A stretch of 58,945 nucleotides of DNA from Owenia fusiformis (GCA_903813345.2 CAIIXF020000624.1:2056-61000); one strand, 5' to 3'. Shown: positions 43,086 through 55,491, numbered from the stretch's first letter. The notes: generated from the letters alone by a model not told the origin. Made by a program: numbers and translations.

Positions 43086-44367
43086 TCATGTCTCTAAGTA
43101 TTATGAATGTAGCAAAAATCACTGATTGTTACAAACCCAGAAGTAGTTCAAGAAGACCTCATCCAGGTTCTATCCCTAAGTGGAGAAGAAATCAGATTGG
43201 AGATTAAGACACGTAGTCAGTCCAACTCTGAGGCCTAATTCCAGCTTGCATGCGGACCTATTGCCTGTCCGCAATTTATGGCGTTACATCGTATTCACAA
43301 AGCTATTTCAATAGTTTAGTTTCACCTATGATTTTGAAGCGGGTGATACCTGATTGGTGTCATGTAAAGGCTTTAAGTACATGGTATAGCAATAATTAAA
43401 GGTAATAAGGTACTGTTTCATTCATATTTCTTGGTTTTAAAAACATTTAATCAAATAAGCTGGAAAAAATTTTGAGAAATAAAATAATGGTGTAATAGAT
43501 ACAAAATTATAAAAAAAAATATAATTAGCGAAAATTGATATCCGCAAAATTTCTAAATTGCAAAAATGTGAAAGATAACAGCATCAAATATTAGTGGCAG
43601 TACAGTATTTGCATGTGAAATAATTATGATATAAAGAGCGTTGATGAAACAATTGCATTGAACTGTTTTGATTAGCCAAGGCCAGAGCATTGGAATTTGA
43701 ACTGAAGTTGAGTAGATTGTTGTTATTGTATAAATTAAAAAAAAAATTATAGAGACTTTTTACAAAGTTGGTCTTCATTTCAAATAGCTGACAATATTTC
43801 CCAAATTTAGATTGATTCAGATTTTTTTGAATTCCAGTATTACTATTACTTATACAGTATAACCTGTCTAATCCAAATGCCACCGTGACCAGTTAAAAGC
43901 ATTCGGATTGGGAGGCGTTCGTTATCACAATAAATTATAATAGTTATATCATTGATAATTAGTTTATTCAAAGATGGCAGCAGCATTCTCAGAACCTGAC
44001 AATCAGAATCTCATGAACCTTTTGTTCACGTTAGTTATTAAAACTTTATATTCATGAATAGATGGCAGTTCTATACATATATGTAAGATTGTATGTATGT
44101 AAGATGGCGATACATCTATTTACGCCTATCTCAGGGGAGGTGTGAGAGATTTCCAAAAGATGAGCGTTAGTTGGTACTACATTCGAAAACCAATTTACAA
44201 CTATGTTCATTTTAAATTAATCTCAGAATGATCGCTGGCAGAAATGCAATTGTTTTAATAGACTAGTATTCTTTGGTATTAGGGGATTACATTTAGTTAT
44301 TCCTACATGGTCTTATAATCTTAATATGGTTCTATCTATCCCATTCGCAATACTCACAAGGAGGATG
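43086..44367. other. Non-coding; contains a pogo/Tigger-like end
   Basis: Apart from TACAGTATAACCTGTCTAAT at 43,856 and the AGCATTCGGATTGGGAGG that follows (matching 2,449-2,528 in reverse), no gene or structured repeat is seen. Confidence 0.45.
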
Positions 44368-44556
44368 GGCTCCCAGAATGCAACATTGATACTCTTACGA
44401 TATTCTTGATGATGTAATTACAAAATTCGAATTCGAAAATAAGACCAAAATTAACGATTCAAATGTTGAAGAGAACAATACGGCGGCTGTTTGAATTCGA
44501 ATTTATCATGACATCAAAAACATTGTGAGAGTATCGATGTTGCATTCTGAGAGCCA
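44368..44556. mobile_element. Small MITE (189 bp), ~60-bp terminal inverted repeats
   Basis: The left end is GGCTCCCAGAATGCAACATT followed by GATACTCTTACGATATTCTT; the right end reverse-complemented is GGCTCTCAGAATGCAACATC then GATACTCTCACAATGTTTTT. Similarity continues to a shared AATTCGAATTC. No target duplication is evident and no protein is encoded; the two ORFs across it are shadows. Confidence 0.75.
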
Positions 44557-45240
44557 ATATCGTGTCAATTGTTTATTTGAAGTTGTTATGCTAACGGGTA
44601 GACCATCTGCCAGCCGAAGTGATATGTTGATGACTAGCTCTGCGAATTGCGTATGCGCAAATATTTCTAATAAGCAATGCAATTGGTCCATTGTTGACCA
44701 ATCAAAAAGCTTTTAGGAACAACTGTAATACATTTTTCATAGCTTGGATCACTCATGGCACGCACAGGATCGACGCAACTAGATTTTCTCGCTCTTGCAC
44801 GTTACTACATTTATTTTTGCATTGCTTCTTCGGAGCACATTTTTGCTGTTATCTTTTGTGGTGGAATTGACAAAAGTCCTTCACGATCAGCTGTTCACGA
44901 CATTTGAGGACTGAAAAATCGGCTGAGTATTAACAACACCGGGAACATCACTAGGCATAACAGTTAGCGTAAAAGTATCTCCTACATATCCCTGTATTTA
45001 GGTAAGTTACTATAATTATAAAAATATTACAGGCCTATAATGACATGTCTTATGGCCCTGCATAGAAAGCTACTAAGGAATCCAAATAATAAACAAAGCC
45101 GTATCTACATTGCGTTCAACATGTTGAATTATTGACGCACACGTCGATTATGAGAGGCATTCAGTTATGTACATACTCGGACACTTTAGAAAAGGTTTAA
45201 ATGCCTCAATTAGCCAGCAACTACAACCTCTTTAGGTGTT
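44557..45240. other. Non-coding, no gene seen
   Basis: There is a GC-richer patch at 44,640-44,990 with no TATA box or clear exon. Confidence 0.4.
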
Positions 45241-45277
45241 GTAGTAGCTTTGGAAAGCACAGAAGCAGGTAGAAGCT

Positions 45278-46680
45278 TTGGACCCACATACTGGACCCAA
45301 GATTTGTGAGTCTCACTTAATAAATGTAAATGGGGAACTGAAGTATGACACTTTTGCCATGAAACCATTCAATATTGCCAAAGATGGAATCAAAGTTCTT
45401 TCTCGAAACAGGGCAGCCTGGTCATTAATGAGATATGTGATGACTTGTGAGTATCGTACCACAGTTACTCACCTGTGAATAAGCATCTCAGTTATCTATG
45501 GCTGGCCAGCTGGACCAATGTATTGTCATACTTTTAACGCCGTAAAATCTAAACAATCATTTCAAACAAGTGATATTTCAAAATGGTGCGGCAAAGTGAA
45601 AATAGACTGATATTTATGCAGCAAATTGAGCGGCAAATAGGCGACATATGTCGACAATGAAGGACTCCTCCTGTAGGAATAAGAAATAAAGAATCAATTT
45701 TGAGAAGATAGGCAACTTTGCACTGATTTTTGCATATTTTTGGTTTGTGGTTTTCCTTTTTTAATTTGCCTATTTTTAATCTAAGGCTAATCTGTAAATG
45801 AAGGTGTGAAAACTTAAAAAAATGCCAACAGTGGCAGTTTTATACCACATATGTCTAAGGAAAGTGTTGACAATTATTTGCTACAATTTGAGAAATCCTC
45901 ATTTGTGTCAGCCCAGAAACTGTATGATGACGGATATTTGCAGTATATCCGCAGCACAACATGGGAAGGACTGACGCTTGTCGAAGCTGGTGTCAATGCA
46001 AGTATGAAGAAGCAACTCATATATAATGTTGACATGTCCATTGATAAACATGGTGTAGTACAGGAAGCACAGTCGGCATGGGACCAGATTGCCATTACAA
46101 ACACGTATCCATAGTTTTATTTGCAACCATAGACTTTTCTTCAATCATTCCACCCAACACTAAACACCATGGTTCACCAGTCAAGGCTGAGAATTTGAAA
46201 ATGGCTGGAGAAGATTTGACTTTGAAAGGTCAAAGGGGATTGTTTTTAACTGGAAGGTGCATCAACAAATTTATGTAGAATAAGATGCCAACGGTAATTT
46301 GGTTAGGAGAAGGAATCTTTTTGTAGATGATGTCGGTCAGAATAATGAGACTGATGATTCTAGCCTTGATGTTGAGGCATTTCCTATGGAAGATGAAGAT
46401 GTCCCAAGCTGTGAATCACCAACTACATCTCTGTTTTAAAGACTGACCTCTTAAGTACAGAATAAGCAAAACATATAATTATATTTCTTTGATGTCTCAT
46501 ATTTTTGTATTTTTGTATTGTATACATATTGTAACATATCATTGTAAAGATGTATGCATACTTTGAATGCTTACAGTGTTCATGTAAGTATATTGTAAAA
46601 TTAATTATGGGCAGTTATACACCCCTTGGGGTGTCAAAGCCTGTGTTGTGAATTTGTTATGAGAAATGAAATAAAATTAT
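45278..46680 (+). pseudogene. Unidentified decayed gene, coding scraps and 3' end
   Basis: Three protein-like pieces share the strand: 45,278-45,478 (TGPKICESHLINVNGELKYD), 45,851-46,114 (ESVDNYLLQFEKSSFVSAQK) and an acidic tail at 46,313-46,438 (LFVDDVGQNNETDDSSLDVE) ending TAA. AATAAA at about 46,669 could be its poly(A) signal. Acidic C-termini like this are common in transposases. No domain is recognised, and frames between the pieces are broken. Confidence 0.3.
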
Positions 46681-47094
46681 TTTGAAATTGATTGAATTGA
46701 TTTAAAATATTACCATTATCCAACAGAAGTCACAAGATAAGAATGGCAAGCAAGATAAGGAAAATTGCAAGCAAGATATGTTTTTGTTAATTGATGGAGA
46801 CCAAAAATTCTGGAACAAGAGAAACAAAATCACCTCTTACATTATCAAAATTAGCCAAATAATTGCCTTGGTGGTAAAAAACATCTAATATAATTGTAAT
46901 ATAATTTAAATACTGGAGAGATTGTTATGCAACAAAATGGTTCCATGCTTAAGGGAACATCATTTTGCTTGCCATCATGTTCACTGTTGAATAAATACAA
47001 ATGTCCAGTGAAACAGCGACCAGGAGTAGACTACCACATGTTAAAATGAATGCGTGAAAACACAGACATTAAAGGGACACATTGACAGGGTGGT

Positions 47095-48388
47095 GTTCTT
47101 ATAGATGAAATGAAAATACAGGAAGACATGACTCTACATAACTGTAAGGACTACATGGAAATTATTGGACTAATTGATATAGGGGATATAAGCGACGCAA
47201 TGCAAAACATTGTATCAGAGGAATATTCATTGATAGCTGCATATATAATCCAATTCATGTTCATTTCATATGATGGTTTTCGTTTCCCAATTGCATATTT
47301 TTCTACAAAAACAGCATCTGCACCAGAAATATGATGAATGTTTTAGGACGTCCATTACAATTTAATGGACTTCCAATTTGAGTTGACTTTTTCAGTTCCG
47401 ATTGAGCAGCCCCAAACAGAAGTTTTTTTTAAACTAACATGAATTTGTCTGAGAAAGCACCAAGACAATGTGTTGTCACAAATAATTTCAAACGTGTTTG
47501 TAACTGCATTGAGAAATCATCCACTACTGGAAAAAAAATTAATACTGGATGAGACACCAATTTTATGGCAACATTTCGTTGATGCATACAATTGGTATAG
47601 AGAAGCCAACCATAGCATGAGATTACATCTCGACCTGACCCCAGAACATATTGTTTTGGAGAACAATTTGCTGAAGATTAGAAATCATCTGGCAGAAGAT
47701 TCAATGTATTGAAATACTAGAAAATAAAAAAATTGGACAAAATGAAGATTTGGGAAAAGTTAAACTTTGGATAAAAATTAAAATTGATTAGATAGAAATA
47801 TGTGTATATGTCATTTCGAACTACTTGTCACATCTTCTTTCAGGTTTGAATTGCCCGCCCACCCACACTTATCAGATTTATCTCTTATTGTAGGTGGTTA
47901 AGACATCTGAGAGCTCAATATATAATGACATTTGAACTTTGTAGCTGAAATTTCATTGCCTCAGATGTGCAAGCTGCCAAATTCTAATTTGTTTTTTTCT
48001 TGCAGTATTTTAGCATGAATTTTTTTATTTTGTGAGTATCTTTGTGAGTGCAGTTATGTTATTGTTCTTTTATTTGCCTTGTTCTGTTATGTTGTTTTTT
48101 ATTGTATTTATTAATAATGTGTACTTGCTCCAGCCTTAAAAATAATAATATTATACATTTTTAAGTTATCTTATGTTTATGCTTTAAGTGTGAGGAGGTA
48201 ATTGATGGTTATGAAGTAGTAAAAAAATGAAGTAGTCTGGGACATGTTGGTGGAGATGTAAGGAGACTAATTCAGCGAAGATATACTTTGAACTCACACA
48301 TGAACATTTATTTCCCAATGATGGACAGAAAATGAGGAACCACTTGGCATTCGATGTCCTCAATGAGAAGATGTTATTTCTTGCACAG
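47095..48388 (+). pseudogene. P-element/THAP9-like transposase relics, two partly repeated pieces
   Basis: 47,095-47,333 reads IDEMKIQEDMTLHNCKDYME and IIQFMFISYDGFRFPIAYFS, matching the first catalytic Asp and beta-strands of the P-element/THAP9 RNase H-like core ('DEM.I....Y...GF.D.G...A...F....W..PI.YF'). 47,494-47,712 reads WQHFVDAYNWYREANHSMRL, then DLTPEHIVLENNLLKIRNHL. 48,287-48,388 repeats that motif: ELTHEHLFPNDGQKMRNHLA, then LNEKMLFLAQ before a GTAAAA. 'LT.EH......KM.V.LA..VLS' follows the insertion domain in this family. No THAP finger is seen. Confidence 0.6.
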
Positions 48389-48389
48389 G

Positions 48390-49400
48390 TAAAAAGAAAA
48401 CTCTTACTTTTGAACACATAAATTTTATTTTGTAATTTACTAGTAGCAATTTTTTGCAGGATACAGCAGGATACCACATCAGGGGTTAATGATATTAACA
48501 CCAATGCTACAGTGTCGATTATGATCAATGGGAGGGAACAAGAAGCACCATAATGGCTGGAGAGCAGAGTCGAGAAGTTTTAAGATAAGGTGATCACAAT
48601 ATACCTGAAACGTTGTTAAATAAATCAGAACATTTTGGACGAGGAACAATACTGAGAGCATTCAATTCTATGTATAATATTTCAATGACAACACTTTTAA
48701 TTAAAAACAGGAGTAGATATTGAATCGGGCATCAATTTGCAAAGAATACGTTCAAAATATACATTACTAAGTACTAATTTTTTTAATAACCAATAACAGA
48801 TGAAGTCCGAAATTTTAACATATAATGTATAAATGTATAACACATATGTGTACTAAGTTTCAATGTAAAAGTCCTATTTTCCTTGAAGTTATGGCATCAA
48901 CTGCAAAACTTTTTGAACCACCTAAGTATAAGACAAATAGAAACACGAAGATGTAAAGCACTTAAAAGCACTTGAGTCTGAAAAACTCAAACCACTGAAC
49001 TACGAACATGCAAGACAAGGCTATACCAACACAAGGACAAAGCACACCATGGTAGTAGCTCAGCTAGGTGTCCTAAAACAATGACTTGTAGATCATATTC
49101 ATAAAAAGACAAGACAAAGAGACATAGCATTCCACCTGCTAGAAAAGTCAATGCTGAAACTGAGCCATGGGGAACCCAACACAGATTTCACAAATTACAT
49201 TCATCATGCATAGTAATTTTAACTAATAGTATAATTCCAGCACAAACACCAACTCTCTTTTTCAAACATATAAATCTTTCGAGGATGAACAAAGGTTTTG
49301 TTATTAAATACATCTTTAAATATACTGAGGGCAGGTTCTAACTAGTTTTTTCACTAAAACATACATAATTCAATTTGAGATAAAGCCAGAACACTTAAAA
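48390..49400. other. Non-coding, no supportable gene
   Basis: AT-rich DNA between the P-element relic and the next coding relic; the small reverse ORFs look like chance. Confidence 0.4.
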
Positions 49401-49406
49401 CAAATT

Positions 49407-50040
49407 ATGACGAAAAAAATATTTTCAAGCTTGTCATCTGGTGAAAAGGCACCAGAAAATGTTGCAGATGATCTCCTAGGAGCATTAGAAAAAGGTGAGA
49501 CTGCATTTAGCACGTTTAAAAATGAATGATTTGTCCACAGGACAGAACCGTTTCACGCCCCTATAAAAAGGATGAGATTAGCAACATTTGCAACATTAAA
49601 CCTGAAAAAGAAAGTCACTACAAAAGACAACAAAACAGTAGAAATAACTGCACACAGAAACTTATTTGGACAACTTTTAACGCATGCCCAAAAACGTAAT
49701 ATTGATCTCAAAAAACTCCTCCAATATCCTCTTGGGCCAATCCCATGGGCACTTGCTACAGCAGATGGAATGCCTGTTAAAACAGCAAAGAGTACTCTGC
49801 AAAATGCAATAATGAAACCATTTAAATCTACAAGTGTACCAAACAAGGATTTCACTTCTTAAGTAATTGATGGAAACTCCTTATTTTATCAAATTGCCCC
49901 TATGCCAAACACATTTGAAGAAGTTTCTCAATCCATATTCAACAGCCTTCCAAAAAGTAGAACAGTTCATTTTGTGACAGACACTTACAAAAATGACTCT
50001 CTTAAGGCAAGTGAATGCTCCAAGATATTTTGTGATAATT
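49407..50040 (+). pseudogene. Relic of the same uncharacterised family (copy 2), N-terminal part
   Basis: A single frame from ATG at 49,407 with in-frame stops near 49,529 (TGA), 49,860 (TAA) and 50,040 (TAG) reads IFSSLSSGEKAPENVADDLL, MRLATFATLNLKKKVTTKDN, RNLFGQLLTHAQKRNIDLKK, LLQYPLGPIPWALATADGMP and VIDGNSLFYQ. It ends RTVHFVTDTYKNDSLKASE, which aligns in style with DVADRYDVEHSAKSMERF at 34,370-34,470. Together the two relics outline a protein of several hundred residues. I recall such proteins as numerous and unannotated in corals and bivalves; the role is unknown. Confidence 0.5.
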
Positions 50041-51320
50041 AGTCATACTTTTGTACAGTATATCATGATATTGTCCAAAAGGAGCATAACCTCAATGTGT
50101 TTATTTTCATTTTAGACAGTCTTAAACAGTCAAAGGGAAACATTACAGATGAGGTCATCTTAAGACACGGACAGATGACTGGTGCAACTAAAGACCTATT
50201 GAAAAATATATATTTCAAAAATATTGTGTACGTCAAAAACAAAGAAAGTTTTCAAGTACAGTATGACTAACTTTGTAAATCAATACTTCAAAGATGATTT
50301 GGTTTCATACAAGCACTCAAGAAGCCACACATCTTTTCCAGAGTATATCAATAAATCAGGATACAAATAACTAGATATTGAACTAGGTCCTTCAAATTAC
50401 AATGACACTTCAAATGATTGGGTTGCCAAGGGTCACACGACCAGCCTACAAGGTACTTAAATGCAAAAAAAATATAAATATTGTCAAACAGTCTAGAGAA
50501 AGATGTTCAAAGGGACAAATAAAGAGGCAGAAAGACAGAGGATAGTGCTTTGAAGTGAGAAAAATCCATATCTTGAAATATATCATTTTTTTAGATTTGC
50601 AGATCACAAGATATAACAAATGCACCAAAATGCATACAGTTAAAAACTCTTTTGGAAAATACTGTGGATAGTGCCACAAAAGCTGGTACTGTCAAAGTAG
50701 AGATAGAGAATCTAAATAAGTAAGGAAATCTGAGGTTCAAAGGATTATTATATCACAAATAGACTTTCACAGTGTCAACATTAGGGAAATAGTTTGTAAA
50801 ATATTACCAAGTTAGCTTGCCTCATGTCTTATTCATGCTATTACCAACATGGTTTGTTCCATGTTTATCTTTCTGTCTCGTGATATTCATACTTTACTTC
50901 ATTTCTAAATTGTTTAAATGAATAATGAAGCATCTATTCATTTTTAGGAACAAGACAGTATGAGGTTTTAATGCTGGTTGACCGGCTCCTTAGAAGGATT
51001 TCACAGTGTCGTGAATCATTTTGCTCCTAGAATGATTCACTTTGGTTATGCAGGGATGACAAGCAGGTAAACATATTGATTATAATTGATTAGCTTGGGG
51101 GTTTGGCCACAATTATTGTGACAATACCTGTATATTGTTTGGTCGATTTGATGGGACTCTAGCCAGGTCTAACAATAGTTTATGCCAAATACATTCATAA
51201 GAAAGAAGTCATTGTTCCACAAAGATACAGAATCTTACAACTTTCTTCTTAGGCATATAGCAATGTGACAAATTATAATGTATAAACATAAGGGGTTTAT
51301 AAAATGTTACAAAATCTTAT
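50041..51320. other. Decayed DNA after the relic
   Basis: Short open patches (50,130-50,270; 50,265-50,340) may be the decayed C-terminal half of the copy-2 relic. The rest is AT-rich and without a gene. Confidence 0.3.
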
Positions 51321-52080
51321 ATGGCATGTGTAATTTTTATTAACAATGATCCATACTGGAGTAAACATCACATGTTATTTTATGTATCTACTACAGTTTT
51401 ACTTATACCTGTTGCCAAAGATGCGCTTTTTTGTCTTTCGTGTGTGTTATTCAGAGCTGATAACAATTCGTCCTTTACAAAGGAAATAGGATATACAAAC
51501 TGGTCAAACATAGGCGCATCAGTGAAAAAGCATAACACCACTGACCTTCACAAGGGCAATACAATTGGATTAGATAACTTCTACCGAAGTATGATTATAT
51601 AAAAGAAATAAATGAAGCCGAGTTCTTCAGTATATTGGCTGATGAGGCTACCAACAGTGCAGTATATGAGCAGCTGGCTTTATGCATCAGGTATATCAAA
51701 ACATTTCCTGATAAGCCATCCATCTTGAAAGAGGAACTGCTCGAATTTAAAAAATACTCCAATGGTAAAGCGGTAAAGCGGAAACAATTACAGATGCGAT
51801 GTCATGGCAGGGGTTCACAATGGAGTACAGGCACGAATTACGGGACGATACGAACGAGCTGTGTACGTTCACTGCCAGGCACATGTATTGAATCTGTGTA
51901 TTGCCTCATCATGCAAGGAAATCCCTCTGGTTCACAACCTTATCAACATGGTCCAACAGATTCCATTCGCCTTCAAATATAGTGCTAAAAGAATTTTCAG
52001 ACTTCAAGACAAAATTAGAGCACATGGTAACCCTGCAGCTGGACAACAACAGAAAATCAAGACTCTAAACAAGCTAAAAT
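51321..52080 (+). pseudogene. ZMYM/TTF-type hAT transposase relic, copy 1 (internally deleted)
   Basis: 51,414-51,600 reads DALFCLSCVLFRADNNSSFT, NWSNIGASVKKHNTTDLHKG (TTF-type zinc finger region of ZMYM1/hAT-like proteins). After a frameshift, 51,601-51,700 reads IKEINEAEFFSILADEATNS, EQLALCIRYI; then, in a third frame from 51,804, AVYVHCQAHVLNLCIASSCK and SAKRIFRLQDKIRAHGNP. 'FF.ILADEA.D.S..EQL.LC.RY' and 'VHC.AH.LNL' are typical of this family. The 303-bp segment present in copy 2 (53,736-54,038) is absent. Confidence 0.65.
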
Positions 52081-52089
52081 AGCTTCAGA

Positions 52090-53200
52090 ATGTTTGATGT
52101 TATGTCGGTCCAGGGGTATCTATACCTCCTTCACGGAAATAAAGATAAAGATATATCAAAATATATATCATGTTTTGTTTTCAAATCTTCAGAGCTGATT
52201 GATAATTAAATTAAATGATGAATTACTGGTAAGAAAATCGAAAATATTGATCTATAAAAAGCATCCATGTAAAATTACTCATTGATCACCCCTCATATGC
52301 AGTGTGGAAGCTTAACAGTCGCACCTCGCCAGAGGCGGAAATGAAAAGTGCTGGGCGATAATTTGTGATTTTTACTTATCTTGCTTGCGATTATGGATTT
52401 AGAACGCTTTCAGGCGAGAATCCCGGCGACATACCCACAACATTACTGTGGAGAGGCAGTTATCTATGCAAACTGGGGCTATATTTCACTAAAGTCCTAT
52501 AATTCGGACGTAAATTCGCCTATTTCCGTTTCAAAGTTCTTTGCAATGTTCATGGCATTTTCTTCACTAGGTGGCAGCACGATTGATAGGGTACCCTCTC
52601 GTGCTCATTGAATCAAGAGAGGGATACAAGGTGATTGTGACCTATATTTTTCATCCAATCAAATGTAAGTATATAATGATACGTCATCTAATTATCGCAA
52701 ACGATTGTGGGATAGCTTTATTCCTTCGCTATGGATGATAGATGGAAATCGTTCGGATTTCTTTGGATTTCTTCCCACAAAGCGAGCCAATGGTAATTTA
52801 CAAACTATAAATTGTTATTTATGAAGTATATACTTGTATGTATTTATTTCGATACTTGATTGTGGCTCTAACCCTAAATGCATATCGGCATATTACTACC
52901 CCGGATTACTACGCGTTCATGAATGAAATAGTTCTACTATGCTCCATGCTATATTGTTTACAAACTTTATACACGTGGACTCAAGTGTTATGAATTTCAT
53001 AATTAATTAATTTACTCTAATTGACAAATTATTTCGACATACTAGTAGTTAATTTCATAATGCTTATTTTGCAACTGAGGTTCCATCTTGTTCTAGTAAT
53101 AAAGGCAAAGGCTACAAGAGCACTAATGGTTCTGCCACTGGTAAAGCCTGGTATTTTTATGACTTTCTTGCAAAAGAAGTAGAACCTGAACAAATACATG
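52090..53200. other. Non-coding, no recognised gene
   Basis: A 76-codon ORF at 52,381-52,611 has no recognised domain and no splice context. The rest is AT-rich. Confidence 0.4.
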
Positions 53201-53210
53201 TAGTACTACA

Positions 53211-53506
53211 GTGGCGGATCCAGGAACCAACAAGGGGGGGGCCCAAATTTGAGAATATAAAATAAACCTCTGCGCTTGCGCGAAAAAAAATTTTGGGCCC
53301 GTAAAACCGAAAAAGTGGGCCCAAATTTTGAAAATTTGATGCCCATTTTCTTCCAAATTTGGCCTAAATTAAAAAAATAAGGCCTTAGAAGGCCCAATAA
53401 TGACCAAAAGGCCCACTTTTTGGGGCCTTAAGGCCTTTTTTGGCCTAAAATTTTTTTGGGCCCAAATTCTTTTTTTTTGGGCCAACCTTAGGGGGGGGGC
53501 GGGCCA
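53211..53506 (+). mobile_element. hAT-like MITE, 'GGATCCAGG' family
   Basis: It starts CAGTGGCGGATCCAGGAACC and ends in a G-run and GGGCGGGCCACAC. The interior is dense in GGCCCAAA/TTTGGGCC words, like 20,280-20,700. The reverse ORFs across it are composition artefacts. The right terminus is not a clean inverted repeat. Confidence 0.55.
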
Positions 53507-53604
53507 CACTTAAACAAAATTTATCAAGGATGAAAACAGTTTAAGTTATCTCTACAGTTGACTATACCAATATAATTCTTTTAAATAATTCTTTTGATTG
53601 TAAT

Positions 53605-54053
53605 GAGCTTATAACAATTCGTCCTTTACAAAGGAAATAGGGTATACAAACTGGTCAAACAGAGGCGCATCAGTGAAAAAGCATAACGCCACTGACCTTC
53701 ACAAGGGCAATACAATTGGATTAGATAACTTCTACAGAATTGGTATTAACAATAACAATGACGGAGACGTCGTGGAGTTACTTGTTAATGAGGATGATAG
53801 GATAATCAGAACAAACAAAGAGATAATGCTCGCTATCTTGGATGCTGTCATATTCCTTGGGTCCCAAAACATGGCCTTCCGAGGCAAAGAAGATTTGTCA
53901 AATTGTATGTCCCTAGTCAAATACACGGCCTCAAAAAGTCAAGTTCTTCAAGATCATTAAAATAGCGCACCAAAATATGCAACCTACCTCTCCCCTGAAC
54001 TACAAAACGAACTGATAAGTTTGTGTGGTGATCAGATCCGAAGTATGATTATA
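53605..54053 (+). pseudogene. ZMYM/TTF-type hAT transposase relic, copy 2
   Basis: The first 131 bp (53,605-53,735) match copy 1 closely. The frame then continues DGDVVELLVNEDDRIIRTNK, EIMLAILDAVIFLGSQNMAF, RGKEDLSNCMSLVKY, a TAA at about 53,958, and YLSPELQNELISLCGDQIRS. 'NR..L..I...I.FLG.Q..AFRG' and the 'Q.ELI...G..I' segment are diagnostic of ZMYM1/hAT-like transposases. Downstream of 54,053 similarity to copy 1 ends. Confidence 0.7.
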
Positions 54054-54059
54054 CTTCCT

Positions 54060-54790
54060 GGTTTGGAATCTATGCCTCTACACTTCATGATTGAATTATG
54101 ACCCTAATAAGTGGCCTATACATCAATACAGTGCTGAATATAGGTCAATAGGATACTAGTGTGCATATAAATGTATTAATTGAAGCAGAATACTCATTTT
54201 GAAAAATCAGATGAATTATTTATTTCCCATGGTGAGATCCCAATGGAGGGTGTATCAGGTCCTTTATTCCTTTAGTAAACAATACTAGACATGCAATTGA
54301 TTGCCAAAGTTTTATAAGTTTTGCAAAACTGTCTAATTAAAACAGGAGTAAAATTAGTGGTTTTACTGGATACTTGAAATATAGCTAAATCTAGAGCTAT
54401 AAATATGTAAATAGATTATGATATGATTTTTATCCACAAATAATTTTGTTATATTTCCTAACATGCGCATATGCATGAGTGGATTTAACTCATAAGATAA
54501 GTAAATTATAGAATGTTGACTTTTCTCTAAAATCAAATAGTGTAAATAGATACAGAATGACACACTATGGAACCAGACACAATAAACTATGAATATCACC
54601 CTAACTAGCACTGACACAAACAAACTATGGAATAATAATAGTAATACTGTATAATAGTCTGTTCACCTATAGTAATATAATAATATTATAAAAATGATAT
54701 TGCTATGTTGGTTCTGTTGCGATACTTTAAGTGGTCCTTTAATAACCTTCAGTAAATAAACTGAAAAACGTTTCGCAAATATGCCAGAAG
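54060..54790. other. Non-coding, no gene seen
   Basis: AT-rich DNA. The reverse ORF at 54,363-54,623 is rich in Y, I, S and F and looks like chance. Confidence 0.4.
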
Positions 54791-54797
54791 TACAAAA

Positions 54798-54955
54798 TGA
54801 CAAATGTCACTGCAACTGAGAGACTCATATTAATCGAGAGCCTCCTGTCAGGAATAAATGAGGCAACTTTGGTCACCAGTCAAAACACACTTTGACGCAT
54901 CAGGGGTTTCTCAGGCATGTGAGGCACACGATACCATTGCAGCACTTATTCAAAG
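54798..54955 (+). pseudogene. Possible frameshifted exon
   Basis: The frame reads MTNVTATERLILIESLLSGI, then after a one-base shift HFDASGVSQACEAHDTIAAL and IQ before CAAAG|GTAAGT, a strong donor. No family is recognised. It could be an upstream exon of a decayed gene; a link to the gene at 55,492 is not supported. Confidence 0.25.
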
Positions 54956-55185
54956 GTAAGTTCCTTTGACCTTGAAAATTTTTAAAATTTTGAAGATTTT
55001 TTTTCTTCATCTCAAACGTTTGTTCACAACATAATAATGAGGTATATTTTTTTCATGAATTTTATTGTAAACAATGTAATGTAGTAGTGAATACTGGACC
55101 GCCTATATGGAGCGTTACTGGGGGAGGGGGAAAACTGCGGGAAATTTGAAAAATAGCGGGAATTTTGAATGTTTTCCGGCGTTGT

Positions 55186-55440
55186 GATTGGTCCGTTCGA
55201 ACACGTGACCACCGAGGGATCGTAATGAGTGACGTAGTGATGTATTATGTTCCCCTGAGGGTAAATGATGTAGGTTTGATGTTTCGAATGAGCGTACGTG
55301 ACGAATAAGTTAATTAATAATCTAGCTAGAGGGGGCTAACTGGACCATCTAGTAAGTAAAAGTATGGAATAGCGTCCGGAGGGCTAAAACGTTGATTGAC
55401 GGGTACAGAGTAATATTTTTTGCGAATGTTGTATAAAAAT
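55186..55440 (+). promoter_or_regulatory. Promoter region of the three-exon gene
   Basis: GATTGGTCC (reversed CCAAT) near 55,188, CACGTG (E-box) near 55,203 and TATAAAAATA at 55,432 precede the ATG at 55,492. The TATA box predicts a start near 55,462. Confidence 0.5.
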
Positions 55441-55491
55441 AAAACGTTCTATTAGTTATGATTATCAATGTATGTTATATTTGACGGCAAC

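Noticed and set aside
49553-49855. Reverse ORF of 100 codons
   Set aside because: It is antisense to the recognised relic frame at 49,407-50,040.
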